Source: a candidate division NC10 bacterium RIFCSPLOWO2_12_FULL_66_18 (lineage in GTDB: Bacteria > Methylomirabilota > Methylomirabilia > Methylomirabilales > 2-02-FULL-66-22). From it: DNA of 32,069 bases. A program made the translations under genes and the position numbers. The stretch lies in the NCBI GenBank assembly GCA_001771285.1, contig METI01000165.1, positions 26,286 to 58,354 of the forward strand. The letters run 5' to 3'. The number at the start of each line of letters is the position of its first letter. Within the stretch, counting starts at the first letter, position 1. Below, piece after piece: positions 22,347 to 30,825 of the stretch. The notes under the pieces were generated by a model. It had not been told where the DNA came from. It did no database searches and saw only the letters and a program-made list of their open reading frames with translations.

Positions 22347-24269
22347 TCACTCTGCGGTTCGGCCGATCCCCCAGACTTCGTAGTGACTGAACCCCCCGGG
22401 CTTCGAAAACGTCCGAAGGCGCCTGGCACCCGCCTGCTGGAGCACAGACGTCTCCTTTGAAAGCGCCGCTCCTGGGTCTCCTAGCCGCGCTGATGCAAAC
22501 GGGTCTTGGCCTTCATACGAGAGAAGGACGTAGGTCCGTTTGTGTTCTGCCAGGTCGCGCAGCGCGGGCACCGCAGAGGCATCCGTCAGATTAAAGATGT
22601 GAATCCCCACATGACGCTCTGGCACCCCCCACGTTGACCCCGGGTCTGACGTCTCGGCATATGGAAGTCTTCTGTCAACCAGATAGAGTCCCACGGGAGG
22701 CCGTGGTTTCCCATGGAGCCCAAGGCCGTAGATGAAGTTGTCAGACCGCTCCTGGTTGACCACGACAGCCAGATCTCGCAGGGATCGATCCATTGCCGGC
22801 TGCAGCAATCCGATCGTTTCGGCCATCCCATATCCGGAGGGCCATCCCTCAATATACTGCCATCGATCCATGGCCGCAAGGGGAGCCGCCAGCGGGTCGA
22901 GTGCAAGCCGTATGTCGAATTGGATGGCAGGGGCACAGAGGATGATTCCCCCCGCCACCGCAAGGCTAGCCCGCAGCGTGGACGACCGGATCCGGCCTCC
23001 GATCCATGCAGCAACTTGCATAAGTCCCGCGGCAGCCAGGACCAGCCAAGGCGCAGTCGCAAAGAGGAGGTATCTCGGGAAAAATAACCGTGCGATCAGG
23101 CCGAAGATAAGGAACGGAGCGACGGATGCACCACCCAGCAAGATCACCCTCCGATCCTTTCGAGCGACCCCAACAACGATGGCCAGAATTCCCAGGACAA
23201 TGACTGGCGCGGTCCAGTAGACGCCGAGCCACTCCACGATCCATTTCGCGTTGCGAGACCACAGAGAGAACCAGTCTTCCGACGCCTCGGGCGACAGGTT
23301 CGTAAACGACCGGACGGCCTCACCACGAAAGAGCCAGGCCACTGGGCTCGCGAGGAGCAGGGCCGGCGCATAGCGCCATACCCACAGCCTTGAGCCGCCT
23401 TGCGGACAACCAGTGACACCGAGGCAGACGCGCACCCAGAGAGGGAAGAAGAGAGCAATCATGCCAGGCATCTTCGACAAGGCTGCAAGCCCCATGAAAG
23501 CCCCCTCAAGGAGCGCCAGCATTCGGCTGGGGCGCATCGCGCCGGCAATACTCAACCCAAGACAGGCAGTAAGGAATGTACTCAGGGTGCCATCCATTGT
23601 CCCCAGCCGGTCATTGAAAACCATGAATGGGCTGATGGCGAAGAGCCCTCCTGCCAAGAGGGCGGTGCGTCCACCATACAGCAGGCGACCGAGCGCATAG
23701 GTCGCTCCGATGCCCACCCCACCCATCAGCGCCGACACGACACGGGCCGGAACAAGAAGGTCGCCCTGGAAACCGGGGGCGACGATTCCTACGAGCCAAA
23801 TGAACAGCAGCTTCCCTCCCATCTTAAGGCCCACCCATGGGTAGCCGTCCCGAGCCATCCATGCGTACACGACAAAGGCTGCCTCGTCCAGGAATCCGGG
23901 CAGATCCATCAGATTACTCAATCGAAAGGCCAGACCCATCGCGACCAGCAGCAGGATTAGGAGTGTTGGGTTTCCCCCCCGAACCCTCTCGAGGGCTTCC
24001 CGCAGGCGGCCGAGGAAACGCCTCCCCTTGCTATCGTTCGCTCCCGCATCTGGGCCCGCGATGTGCCTCATCGCCTCCCATAGGAGCACCGTCCCCAGGA
24101 CACACACAGCAAGCGGCCACACGGTCTTAAATCGGAGAAATCGCCCATCCCCGAGCTTCGGAAGCGCCCACAGGAAGAGTTCGGCTCCCACACCGAACAA
24201 GAAGGCGCCTGTCAATGCACCCGCGAGGGCCACGAGCGCCGCCCGACTCTCCGGAACGTCCGGATTCAC
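22347..24269 (-). CDS. Second GT-C membrane glycosyltransferase (GT39/ArnT-like)
   Basis: The 640-residue protein has about 12 hydrophobic segments. After TM3 the loop F-R-L-S-N-L-M-D-L-P-G-F-L-D-E-A contains the acidic residues typical of GT-C catalytic loops, followed by W-V-G-L-K-M-G-G-K. F-F-P-R-Y-L-L-F occurs further on, and a soluble C-terminal part ends in E-V-W-G-I-G-R-T-A-E. It is not close enough to ArnT or to protein mannosyltransferases for me to name donor or acceptor. It lies directly before the ArnA_N-like gene in the same direction with an 85-base gap. It may be a second lipid A/LPS or protein glycosyltransferase. Confidence 0.75.
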   Translation of the reverse strand: MNPDVPESRAALVALAGALTGAFLFGVGAELFLWALPKLGDGRFLRFKTVWPLAVCVLGTVLLWEAMRHIAGPDAGANDSKGRRFLGRLREALERVRGGNPTLLILLLVAMGLAFRLSNLMDLPGFLDEAAFVVYAWMARDGYPWVGLKMGGKLLFIWLVGIVAPGFQGDLLVPARVVSALMGGVGIGATYALGRLLYGGRTALLAGGLFAISPFMVFNDRLGTMDGTLSTFLTACLGLSIAGAMRPSRMLALLEGAFMGLAALSKMPGMIALFFPLWVRVCLGVTGCPQGGSRLWVWRYAPALLLASPVAWLFRGEAVRSFTNLSPEASEDWFSLWSRNAKWIVEWLGVYWTAPVIVLGILAIVVGVARKDRRVILLGGASVAPFLIFGLIARLFFPRYLLFATAPWLVLAAAGLMQVAAWIGGRIRSSTLRASLAVAGGIILCAPAIQFDIRLALDPLAAPLAAMDRWQYIEGWPSGYGMAETIGLLQPAMDRSLRDLAVVVNQERSDNFIYGLGLHGKPRPPVGLYLVDRRLPYAETSDPGSTWGVPERHVGIHIFNLTDASAVPALRDLAEHKRTYVLLSYEGQDPFASARLGDPGAALSKETSVLQQAGARRLRTFSKPGGFSHYEVWGIGRTAE

Positions 24270-24705
24270 TGAAAATGCCCTCCTCCCGTGCCCACCTTCG
24301 GGAGCGATCCGTCAACATTGGGCTTCTGTCCAAATGTCATCGCTGGCGAGGGAAGGTGGAACTCCGTCCCCTGCCAGACCCCGAGGAGTGATTCCGACGC
24401 ATTAGGTGGCCCAACCCCGAGGAACTTCAGGCCAAGCGCCAGGGGTGATACCATGAACACACGCACCGCCGGCCGCATCTCACCCTCCGGGAAAACCCGT
24501 GAAGCGGCTCTGCGAGCTGAGGGTCAGGACCCCGGAGGGCGTGTTGGGATCGGCTTGGCCAGCACCGTCGCGCCGATTCGAGACAAAATGACCGCCTCAC
24601 CAGAGGGGAGAGTCGTCGAAGATAGCCCGAACCCATCCTATTTCTTGCAGGCTAGGAGCCTGTCGGAGAATCGGATTTAACGCTCACGCGCCAGAAAGGC
24701 GAGCC
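24270..24705. other. Intergenic stretch without a recognised gene
   Basis: About 435 bases between the GT-C start and the methyltransferase fragment. I see no convincing ORF or remainder of the methyltransferase. A short sequence AGGCTAGGAGCCTGTCGG at about 24648-24665 looks like an insertion-sequence end but has no partner copy in the window. Confidence 0.4.
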
Positions 24706-24951
24706 TCACAAAAGGAATTGTACGCCCGCGTATCCCCCTCGGAAAGTGGGGTCGAAAAAATATGGGAATGAGACATCACCATGAAGAACATCGGGCATGG
24801 GGTGGGCGTACTTGTTCGTGTTCATATACCCATCTTTCTTGAATTCACCACAGCCCAGGTTGAGCCTCCTGACATCTAGGAACCGGTCATCTTCCACCGT
24901 GCACATCAACCGCTCCATACAGCATGGCGACATGTCCTCAGCTCGCTGCAC
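24706..24951 (-). pseudogene. N-terminal fragment of a SAM-dependent methyltransferase
   Basis: The 81-residue frame contains R-L-N-L-G-C-G-E-F-K-K-D-G-Y-M-N-T-N, the SAM-binding motif I of class I methyltransferases, and D-V-L-H-G-D-V-S-F-P-Y-F, the second strand region with the usual F-P-Y motif. It then ends after about 15 unrelated residues. A full enzyme needs about 200 residues, so only the first third is left. The frame overlaps the end of asnB by 14 bases, which suggests that a methyltransferase once followed asnB in the operon. A frameshift or deletion near 24770 or an insertion at about 24650-24700 could explain the loss. Confidence 0.65.
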
Positions 24952-26845
24952 CCGATAGCCATCGCTCGCGCCAGAGCTGGAACATCAGCAGGGTCCAGAG
25001 CAGCTTCCGGTTGTCCTTGCGGCGCGCCAGGTGATCCTCAAGCAGACCGCGGACGAAGGCGGGCGAAAAAAATCCCTCGCGTCGAATTCGGGCCTCCCCC
25101 AGGTACTCTTCGAACATGTCCCGCAGCTCCCCGAGGATCCACCTTCCGACGGGAATCCCGAAGCCCTTCTTGCCCCGTTGCACGATCTCCCTAGGCAAGA
25201 GGCCGGCCACGGCCTTCTTCAACAGGTACTTCGTCGTGAGGCGTCGCAGCTTCAGGATTGTGGGCAGTTGAGCAGCGAACTCCACAAAAGTGTAGTCCAG
25301 GAACGGGGCCCGGACCTCGAGCGAATTGGCCATGCTGGCCCGGTCCACTTTGACGAGGATGTCATCCTGGAGGTACAGCTTCATCGACAGGTAGAGCGCC
25401 CGCTCCATCTCCCCCTTCAGGTTGCTCACCTTGATGTAATCGAACAGGTCCTCAAACGCGTTGCGCCGCTTGATCTGCTCCCAGATTGCAGGCGTCAGCA
25501 GGTGACGCTTTTCTCCCTCGGTGAATGACCCCATCCACAGGAAGAACATGATCTCCTGCGAGACCCCCGCACCTCGCAAGAGCTGTTTGATCTTGAAGTC
25601 CATGCTAATATTCCGGTGCGACACCGGAAGGGCGCCCGCCACCCTCCGAATCAAGGTCCGAATCTCGGTCGGAAAAATGTTGTAATAGCGGATCAACTTT
25701 AGGGCCTGATAGGTCGGATAGCCTGCAAATAGTTCATCTCCGCCGTCGCCTCCCATGACGACCTTAACGTGGCGTGCCGCGAACTCCGAGAGGAGGTAGG
25801 TAGGCAGAATCGAGGCGTCTCCCAGCGGTTCGTCCATAGCATCCATGACCCGCGGGAGGATCTCATGCATCTGCTGGACTTGGAAACTTTCCACGCGATG
25901 GTCCACGCCAAGAGCCCGGCCGATCCGGATGGCATAGGCTGACTCGTCAAAGGATTTATCGTCGAAGCCGATGGTGAAGGCCGTGATGGGTGAACCGTGA
26001 TGCCTGTTGGCCAGGGCCGCCACGGTGCTGGAATCTATGCCGCCGCTCAGGAAGATGCCAATGGGAACATCGCTCACCAGCCGAAGCCGCACCGACTCCT
26101 CCAAACGACTAAGCAACTCCTCTGCGTACTCTTCTTCTCGCTTATATCCCAGGTGGTCGTCAAAGAGGGGGATATCCCAATACTTCCGGTTCTCAAGCCT
26201 TCCTTGGTCGATGTCGAGCAGCAGAAGGTGACCGGGTTCGAGCTTGTGAATTGCCTGGAAGATCGTGTGGGGAGCGGGGACATATTCATATGTGAGATAC
26301 TTGCTTAGGGACAGGAGGTTTATATCCCGTGGCACCTGCGGATCTTGGAGCAAGGCTTTGATCTCTGAGGCGAACAGGAAACGCTGTCCATCCCAAAGGT
26401 AGTGGAGAGGCTTCAGTCCCACACGATCCCGAGCCAGGAAGAGGCGCCGGGCTTTCTTATCGTACAATGCGAATGCAAACATACCATTGAAATGTTCCAG
26501 GCAGTCGGGACCGTATTCCTCATAGGCATGCAAGATGACCTCTGTATCGCTGTTAGTGGCGAACTTGTGTCCACGTTCCTCCAGCGGCCTGCGAAGGTCC
26601 TTGAAGTTATAGATCTCCCCATTGAAGACGACCCAGACCGATCCGTCTTCGTTGGCCATGGGTTGATGGCCCTCGGTTAGGTCAATAATGCTCAGGCGCC
26701 TGGAGGCAAGGCCCACGTTCCCATCGAGGTACATGCCGGCCTCATCCGGCCCCCGCGGGGTCAGCGTGTCCCGCATCGTCACCAGGAGTTCTCCGTCGAC
26801 CCGGCGACCCGAATCCAGCAACACGACTCCGCATATACCGCACAT
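24938..26845 (-). CDS. asnB: Asparagine synthase (glutamine-hydrolysing) family
   Basis: The 635-residue protein has an N-terminal class II glutamine amidotransferase domain starting M-C-G-I-C-G-V (Cys2 nucleophile), with R-G-P-D-E-A-G, S-I-I-D-L and V-F-N-G-E-I-Y-N. The C-terminal synthetase domain has the PP-loop L-S-G-G-I-D-S-S and G-G-D-G-G-D-E-L-F-A-G-Y. Homologues of this length are found both as biosynthetic AsnB and in polysaccharide loci, where they may amidate sugars or carrier intermediates. The ATG at 26845 has a GGAG SD seven bases upstream. The context (LPS genes on both sides) favours a role in surface glycan synthesis, but asparagine synthesis cannot be excluded. Confidence 0.92.
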   Translation of the reverse strand: MCGICGVVLLDSGRRVDGELLVTMRDTLTPRGPDEAGMYLDGNVGLASRRLSIIDLTEGHQPMANEDGSVWVVFNGEIYNFKDLRRPLEERGHKFATNSDTEVILHAYEEYGPDCLEHFNGMFAFALYDKKARRLFLARDRVGLKPLHYLWDGQRFLFASEIKALLQDPQVPRDINLLSLSKYLTYEYVPAPHTIFQAIHKLEPGHLLLLDIDQGRLENRKYWDIPLFDDHLGYKREEEYAEELLSRLEESVRLRLVSDVPIGIFLSGGIDSSTVAALANRHHGSPITAFTIGFDDKSFDESAYAIRIGRALGVDHRVESFQVQQMHEILPRVMDAMDEPLGDASILPTYLLSEFAARHVKVVMGGDGGDELFAGYPTYQALKLIRYYNIFPTEIRTLIRRVAGALPVSHRNISMDFKIKQLLRGAGVSQEIMFFLWMGSFTEGEKRHLLTPAIWEQIKRRNAFEDLFDYIKVSNLKGEMERALYLSMKLYLQDDILVKVDRASMANSLEVRAPFLDYTFVEFAAQLPTILKLRRLTTKYLLKKAVAGLLPREIVQRGKKGFGIPVGRWILGELRDMFEEYLGEARIRREGFFSPAFVRGLLEDHLARRKDNRKLLWTLLMFQLWRERWLSGAAS

Positions 26846-27144
26846 TACCCACTCCGTTGTAGTGATTTCATCTGACGCTCAAGAATCCCACATGACCGCC
26901 GCTGCCCGTCAGGCTCTTTCGGCTCCCCTCCCCCAGGATGGGTTTAAGCTAAAGCCGAGAAGATCGCGACATGCCAGCTCATCGGTGGATCACTCGGGCA
27001 TCAAGCCGATTCATTCGAGGAGGGCAGGTGAAGCTGCAAGGGCACATTACACCCAATACACACGGCCTGCGGTCCGGGCAGGCAGAGATGCGGTACATCC
27101 GGTGGAGCCTCCATACCCCGAACATAGCCCCTCCATGGCAAGGG
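26846..27144. other. Intergenic stretch between gmhA and asnB
   Basis: About 300 bases. A weak promoter-like pair (TTGAG and TACAAC, spacing about 16) lies within 60 bases of the asnB start. Otherwise nothing is recognised, and no phased repeat is visible. Confidence 0.35.
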
Positions 27145-27711
27145 TCATTCCCCCAAAGCCTGGACCCAATCCCGAAGGCTGGTCACGACCATGTGGAAGA
27201 GAATGCTGTGAACTGCTTCCGCGAGTCCCACGTCAGTGCTGGGGACGACCACCACGTGTTTGGCCAGGTGCCTCAGGCGACCCCCATTCCCCGCGGTGAC
27301 GCCGATCGTTGTCATGCCGTGGGCGTTTGCATACTCCACGGCCCGAATCACATTCCCACTGTTTCCCGAGCAGCTGATGGCCAGCACCAGGTCGCCGGGT
27401 TGGGCGAAGGTCCGTAGCTGCTGCTCAAAGATCGCCTCATACCCTTCGTCGTTGGCCAGCGCGGTGATGAAGGAGACGTTATCGGTGAGGGCCAGGGCCC
27501 GAAACCGCCGAGGCTGCCGGAGGTCTCGTAGCGTCCCCTTGGCAAGATCCTGGGCAAAGTGCGACGCATTCGCGGCACTCCCACCGTTGCCGAGAACGAA
27601 AATGGTGTGCCCATGCCGATACGCGTCCTTCAGGAGGCCCAGAAAGACCTCCAGGGTCGCGCGCTCCACACCGCCCGCAGCCTCGGCGACGCGAGCGAGA
27701 TAGGCGTCCAT
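27145..27711 (-). CDS. gmhA: Sedoheptulose-7-phosphate isomerase (SIS domain)
   Basis: The 188-residue SIS-domain protein converts sedoheptulose 7-phosphate into D-glycero-D-manno-heptose 7-phosphate. Visible are F-V-L-G-N-G-G-S-A-A-N-A-S-H-F-A-Q-D-L, characteristic of GmhA, then N-D-E-G-Y-E, I-S-C-S-G-N-S-G-N and a late E-A-V-H-S-I-L-F-H with the catalytic/zinc Glu and His. Two starts are possible: ATG at 27711, which shares TGATG with the hddA stop, or ATG at 27720 with a 10-base overlap. I prefer the first because of the coupling arrangement and a nearby GGAAG. It is the last gene of the heptose unit. Confidence 0.9.
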   Translation of the reverse strand: MDAYLARVAEAAGGVERATLEVFLGLLKDAYRHGHTIFVLGNGGSAANASHFAQDLAKGTLRDLRQPRRFRALALTDNVSFITALANDEGYEAIFEQQLRTFAQPGDLVLAISCSGNSGNVIRAVEYANAHGMTTIGVTAGNGGRLRHLAKHVVVVPSTDVGLAEAVHSILFHMVVTSLRDWVQALGE

Positions 27712-28700
27712 CACTTCCATACGTATCTACGGTTATTGAAGATAACCTTGCTTCCATCCGGCTCCAAGTGAAAGGGCAAGTCGCGCAGCTCGGCCAGTTC
27801 CTCCCGCACTCGCCGCTGGTTCTGCACCGGGCAGACAAGCAGGAGGAACCCGCCGCCTCCCGCCCCCGCGATCTTGCCGCCCAGGGCCCCTGCGGAAAGA
27901 GCACGTTCGTAGAGGGCATCCAACTCCGGATTCGTGATCTGGCTGGCAAGCCGCTTCTTCAGGTGCCACCCGTCGTGGAGAACTCGCCCCGCCTCTCCGA
28001 AGTCTCCGCGCTCCAGGGCCGCGCGGAACTCCCGAACCTGCTCCCGCATGGATTGCAGGACGGCCAAGTTGTCGGGCATGCGGGCGTGCTGCTCGCTGAG
28101 GATCGTTTCCGCGCGCCGGGTCCGGCGTGTGAAAAACAGCATCAGGTGGTTCTCCAAATCGCGTCGGAGGGGCGCCGGCAGGCCCACCGCCTTGACGACC
28201 ACATCACCGTCTGGCTGAAACGTCAGATGGCGGAGCCCCCCGTAGGCCGCGATGTACTGGTCCTGCTTGCCGATAGGCCGCTTGAGGGTGTCGATCTCGA
28301 TCTCGCAGGCCTGACGCGCCAGCGTCTCGGCAGTCTGCTGGATCCCCTGGTAGATGTACAGCGCATTCAGCAGACCGATTGTCACGCTGGAGGACGACCC
28401 GAGGCCGGACCCCTCCGAGGGGACGTCTGCCAGCGTGGTGATCTCTACCCCGGCGGTCACACCGGCCTTGCGCATGGCCTCCCGAACCAGATCGTGCTGG
28501 ATCTCGTCGACTGAGTCCACGATCTCCTTTCGCGAGTAGTTGATGTAGATCTTTTCGTCGAACCGCTCCTTGACGATCACCAGGACGTACTTGTCAATAG
28601 CCGCATTCAGGACGGCCCCGCCCTCCCGGAGGTAGAAGTCGGGAAAGTCGGTGCCCCCGCCGGTGAAACTGATCCGGAGAGGGGTCTGGGTAATCACCAT
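27711..28700 (-). CDS. hddA: D-glycero-alpha-D-manno-heptose 7-phosphate kinase (GHMP family)
   Basis: The 329-residue GHMP-superfamily kinase starts with T-P-L-R-I-S-F-T-G-G-G-T-D-F-P-D-F-Y, the HddA/fucokinase-like N-terminus. The ATP loop is S-E-G-S-G-L-G-S-S-S-S and the C-terminal motif is K-I-A-G-A-G-G-G-G-F-L-L-L. K-Q-D-Q-Y-I-A-A-Y-G-G is also characteristic. HddA phosphorylates C1 of the heptose 7-phosphate in the GDP-D-glycero-alpha-D-manno-heptose pathway. ATG at 28700 has GGAG nine bases upstream. Neighbours gmhA and hddC supply the preceding and following steps. Confidence 0.9.
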   Translation of the reverse strand: MVITQTPLRISFTGGGTDFPDFYLREGGAVLNAAIDKYVLVIVKERFDEKIYINYSRKEIVDSVDEIQHDLVREAMRKAGVTAGVEITTLADVPSEGSGLGSSSSVTIGLLNALYIYQGIQQTAETLARQACEIEIDTLKRPIGKQDQYIAAYGGLRHLTFQPDGDVVVKAVGLPAPLRRDLENHLMLFFTRRTRRAETILSEQHARMPDNLAVLQSMREQVREFRAALERGDFGEAGRVLHDGWHLKKRLASQITNPELDALYERALSAGALGGKIAGAGGGGFLLLVCPVQNQRRVREELAELRDLPFHLEPDGSKVIFNNRRYVWK

Positions 28701-28733
28701 GGTCGGTGTCTCCGGCGGATCATCGGGCCTGCC

Positions 28734-29423
28734 CTAGTGCGGCCATGTCGCATTGGCCCGAGCATAATGCTCCGGCGTGCCGATGTCGAGATGGAATCCC
28801 TCCAGGACAAAACCGTACATTCGCCCCACCAACTGCGGGAGCACATGGTACCCGAAATCGGCCAGACCATCGGCGGGGATGAGATCGAGCATGTCAGGGC
28901 CAGCCACATAGATTCCCGCGTTTGCCAGATCGCTGGCCGGACGGGCTGGTTTCTCGGCGAACGCCACGACTCGCCCGGCGGAGTCCAGCGTGGCGATCCC
29001 GCAGGCCTCCGGGCGCTCGGCCCGGAAGAGAGCCATGGTCAGCGGGGCCTCGCGCGCCGCATGAAATGTCGCCATGGCCGACAGGTCCGCATCGGTGAGG
29101 TTGTCGGAGTAGAGCACGAAGAAGGCCCGCTCTCCCTCCACGAACCAGCGGTTGTCTCGGACGGTACCCGCGCTCCCCAGAAGCACCGGTTCGAAGGTGA
29201 CGTGCACTGTGAGGTCCCGGGCCGCACCGGCAAGATAGGCCCTGACGACCTCTGGAAATTGGTGCGTGTTGATCAGGAGCTCCCGCACCCCGTGCCGGCG
29301 GCACAGCCGCAGCCAATACCCGAGGAGCGGCTCTCCACGGATAGGCAGCAGGCACTTGGGCTGGGCCAGGGTGAGAGGGCCTACCCGGGTCCCCAGGCCC
29401 GCCGCCAAGAGAAAGGCCTTCAC
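28734..29423 (-). CDS. hddC: HddC-like heptose-1-phosphate guanylyltransferase
   Basis: The 229-residue nucleotidyltransferase has F-L-L-A-A-G-L-G-T-R-V-G-P-L-T with P-K-C-L-L-P-I, then L-L-G-S-A-G-T-V-R-D-N for sugar phosphate binding and L-Y-S-D-N-L-T-D with a metal-binding Asp. In a unit with hddA and gmhA the expected reaction is GTP plus D-glycero-alpha-D-manno-heptose 1-phosphate to the GDP-sugar. The start is GTG at 29423, which aligns with the family; the frame further upstream overlaps the epimerase gene. The SD is weak. Its stop lies 33 bases before hddA. A different NDP-sugar specificity is possible. Confidence 0.82.
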   Translation of the reverse strand: MKAFLLAAGLGTRVGPLTLAQPKCLLPIRGEPLLGYWLRLCRRHGVRELLINTHQFPEVVRAYLAGAARDLTVHVTFEPVLLGSAGTVRDNRWFVEGERAFFVLYSDNLTDADLSAMATFHAAREAPLTMALFRAERPEACGIATLDSAGRVVAFAEKPARPASDLANAGIYVAGPDMLDLIPADGLADFGYHVLPQLVGRMYGFVLEGFHLDIGTPEHYARANATWPH

Positions 29424-29430
29424 GACTCGT

Positions 29431-30555
29431 TCAGGCGGTCGATCGATCGGCGACCCTCCGCAGCACGGCCGTCCGTCGCATGCGCCGTGCCGCCTGTGCC
29501 AACACGTCCGGAACCCGCGGGAATGTCCGGAGCCACGCCACATACTCCGCGACGCTCTGCTCAGGCGATTCGGTGGGTTCCCACCCGAGCGCCCGGAGAC
29601 GCCGAATATCTGAGCAGATGTGTCGCGTATCGCCAAATCGATATTCGCCTGTTACCTCTGGTTCCATGTCGGCCCCGAATGCCTTAATTACCGTATGAGC
29701 AAAATCCATGATTGTGTAAGGCACCCCACCTCCCACGTTGAAGGCCTGGCCGTCCGCCTCGGGTCGGTCGAGCACCAACAGGCCTGCCCGGACTGCATCC
29801 CGGATATTCACAAAGTCTCGCACTTGCCGCCCATCCTCGTACACCACGGGTCGACGGCCGTGGTGGACCGCCAGGCAGAAGATCCGGCAGGCCCCCGAGT
29901 AGGCATTGTAGAACGACTGCCGGGGACCCTGGACGATGGAATAGCGGAGGGCCACCGTGGGGATCTCGTACTGATGGCCGAGCCGGAGAGCCAGCGATTC
30001 CTGTGCATGCTTTGACAAGGCGTACTGGTTCTGAGGATTCACAAACGTCTCGTCGGTCGGCTCTGAAACCATGGCGCCACCACATTGGGGGCATGGGACC
30101 TCCCACTCGCCACGATCTAGCCTGGCACGGGATCGGATATCCGGGAAGCAGGCCCCGTGCTCCGCACACCGGTAGCGACCCTCACCATACACCGCCTGGG
30201 ACGAGGCCACCACCACCTTGCGGAGGGGCAACCGGCGGCGGACCGCGACCTCGTAGAGCAGCGCGGTGCCTACCACATTCACATGGAAGAAGGTGCCGAA
30301 ATCCAGAAGGTAATCCTGATAGGCTGCAAAATGATAGACCGCGTCCACCCCCTCCAGTGCCGCCTCCCAGTCTCGCCGTTTTCGAACATCGCCGCGAAGG
30401 AACTGCGCGCCGGGTGGGATCCAGGGTTTCACCCGACGGGGATGGACGGGCGGCATCAGGCCATCCAGGATGCGGACAGCATGGCCGGAGGCCAAGAGCG
30501 CCTCCGCCGTGTGTGACCCGATGAAGCCGGCACCGCCGGTCACCAAGACACGCAT
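29431..30555 (-). CDS. NAD-dependent sugar epimerase with a cysteine-rich insertion (dTDP-L-rhamnose 4-epimerase-like)
   Basis: The 374-residue extended SDR has G-G-A-G-F-I-G-S-H-T at the N-terminus, V-Y-H-F-A-A-Y-Q-D-Y, A-S-S-Q-A-V-Y-G and the catalytic Y-A-L-S-K motif. Between the Ser and Tyr catalytic motifs it has an insertion beginning R-Y-R-C-A-E-H-G-A-C and ending C-P-Q-C-G-G, which resembles a zinc ribbon. This insertion is what I associate with the dTDP-L-rhamnose/dTDP-6-deoxy-L-talose 4-epimerase group (WbiB-like). Substrate is not certain. ATG at 30555 has a strong GGAGAGGA SD. It stands at the head of the hddC-hddA-gmhA unit, so the product may be a heptose or deoxysugar in the same glycan. 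Confidence 0.75.
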   Translation of the reverse strand: MRVLVTGGAGFIGSHTAEALLASGHAVRILDGLMPPVHPRRVKPWIPPGAQFLRGDVRKRRDWEAALEGVDAVYHFAAYQDYLLDFGTFFHVNVVGTALLYEVAVRRRLPLRKVVVASSQAVYGEGRYRCAEHGACFPDIRSRARLDRGEWEVPCPQCGGAMVSEPTDETFVNPQNQYALSKHAQESLALRLGHQYEIPTVALRYSIVQGPRQSFYNAYSGACRIFCLAVHHGRRPVVYEDGRQVRDFVNIRDAVRAGLLVLDRPEADGQAFNVGGGVPYTIMDFAHTVIKAFGADMEPEVTGEYRFGDTRHICSDIRRLRALGWEPTESPEQSVAEYVAWLRTFPRVPDVLAQAARRMRRTAVLRRVADRSTA

Positions 30556-30825
30556 TGGTGAATCCTCTCCCCGCGGGTGATTCCTTCCGCCGGGATGCTG
30601 CGCAACTGGGGAGTGTCTTCAGCGTGAATGGAATGTCCTAACATTGCATTCGAAATGGAAGGCGCCGAGCGAGGTCAGGCTAGCTCTCCAGACAGCGCAC
30701 TCGATCTGGATCGGGGGGGTGCAGGTCACATGGCCGGATCAGCAGGAAGTGGTTCGGCGCCGAGGGCGCGCGATGCGATCCGCGTGGTGGACCTCCGAAC
30801 CCCTTCAGTCTCGCTGCCCTGGCGT
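30556..30825. other. Intergenic stretch between the GT2 gene and the epimerase
   Basis: About 270 bases without a supported ORF, phased repeat or clear promoter. It presumably holds the promoter of the epimerase-heptose unit. Confidence 0.35.

Noticed and set aside
24640..24670. Complete insertion sequence
   Set aside because: Only one terminus-like sequence is visible, with no transposase or second inverted repeat.
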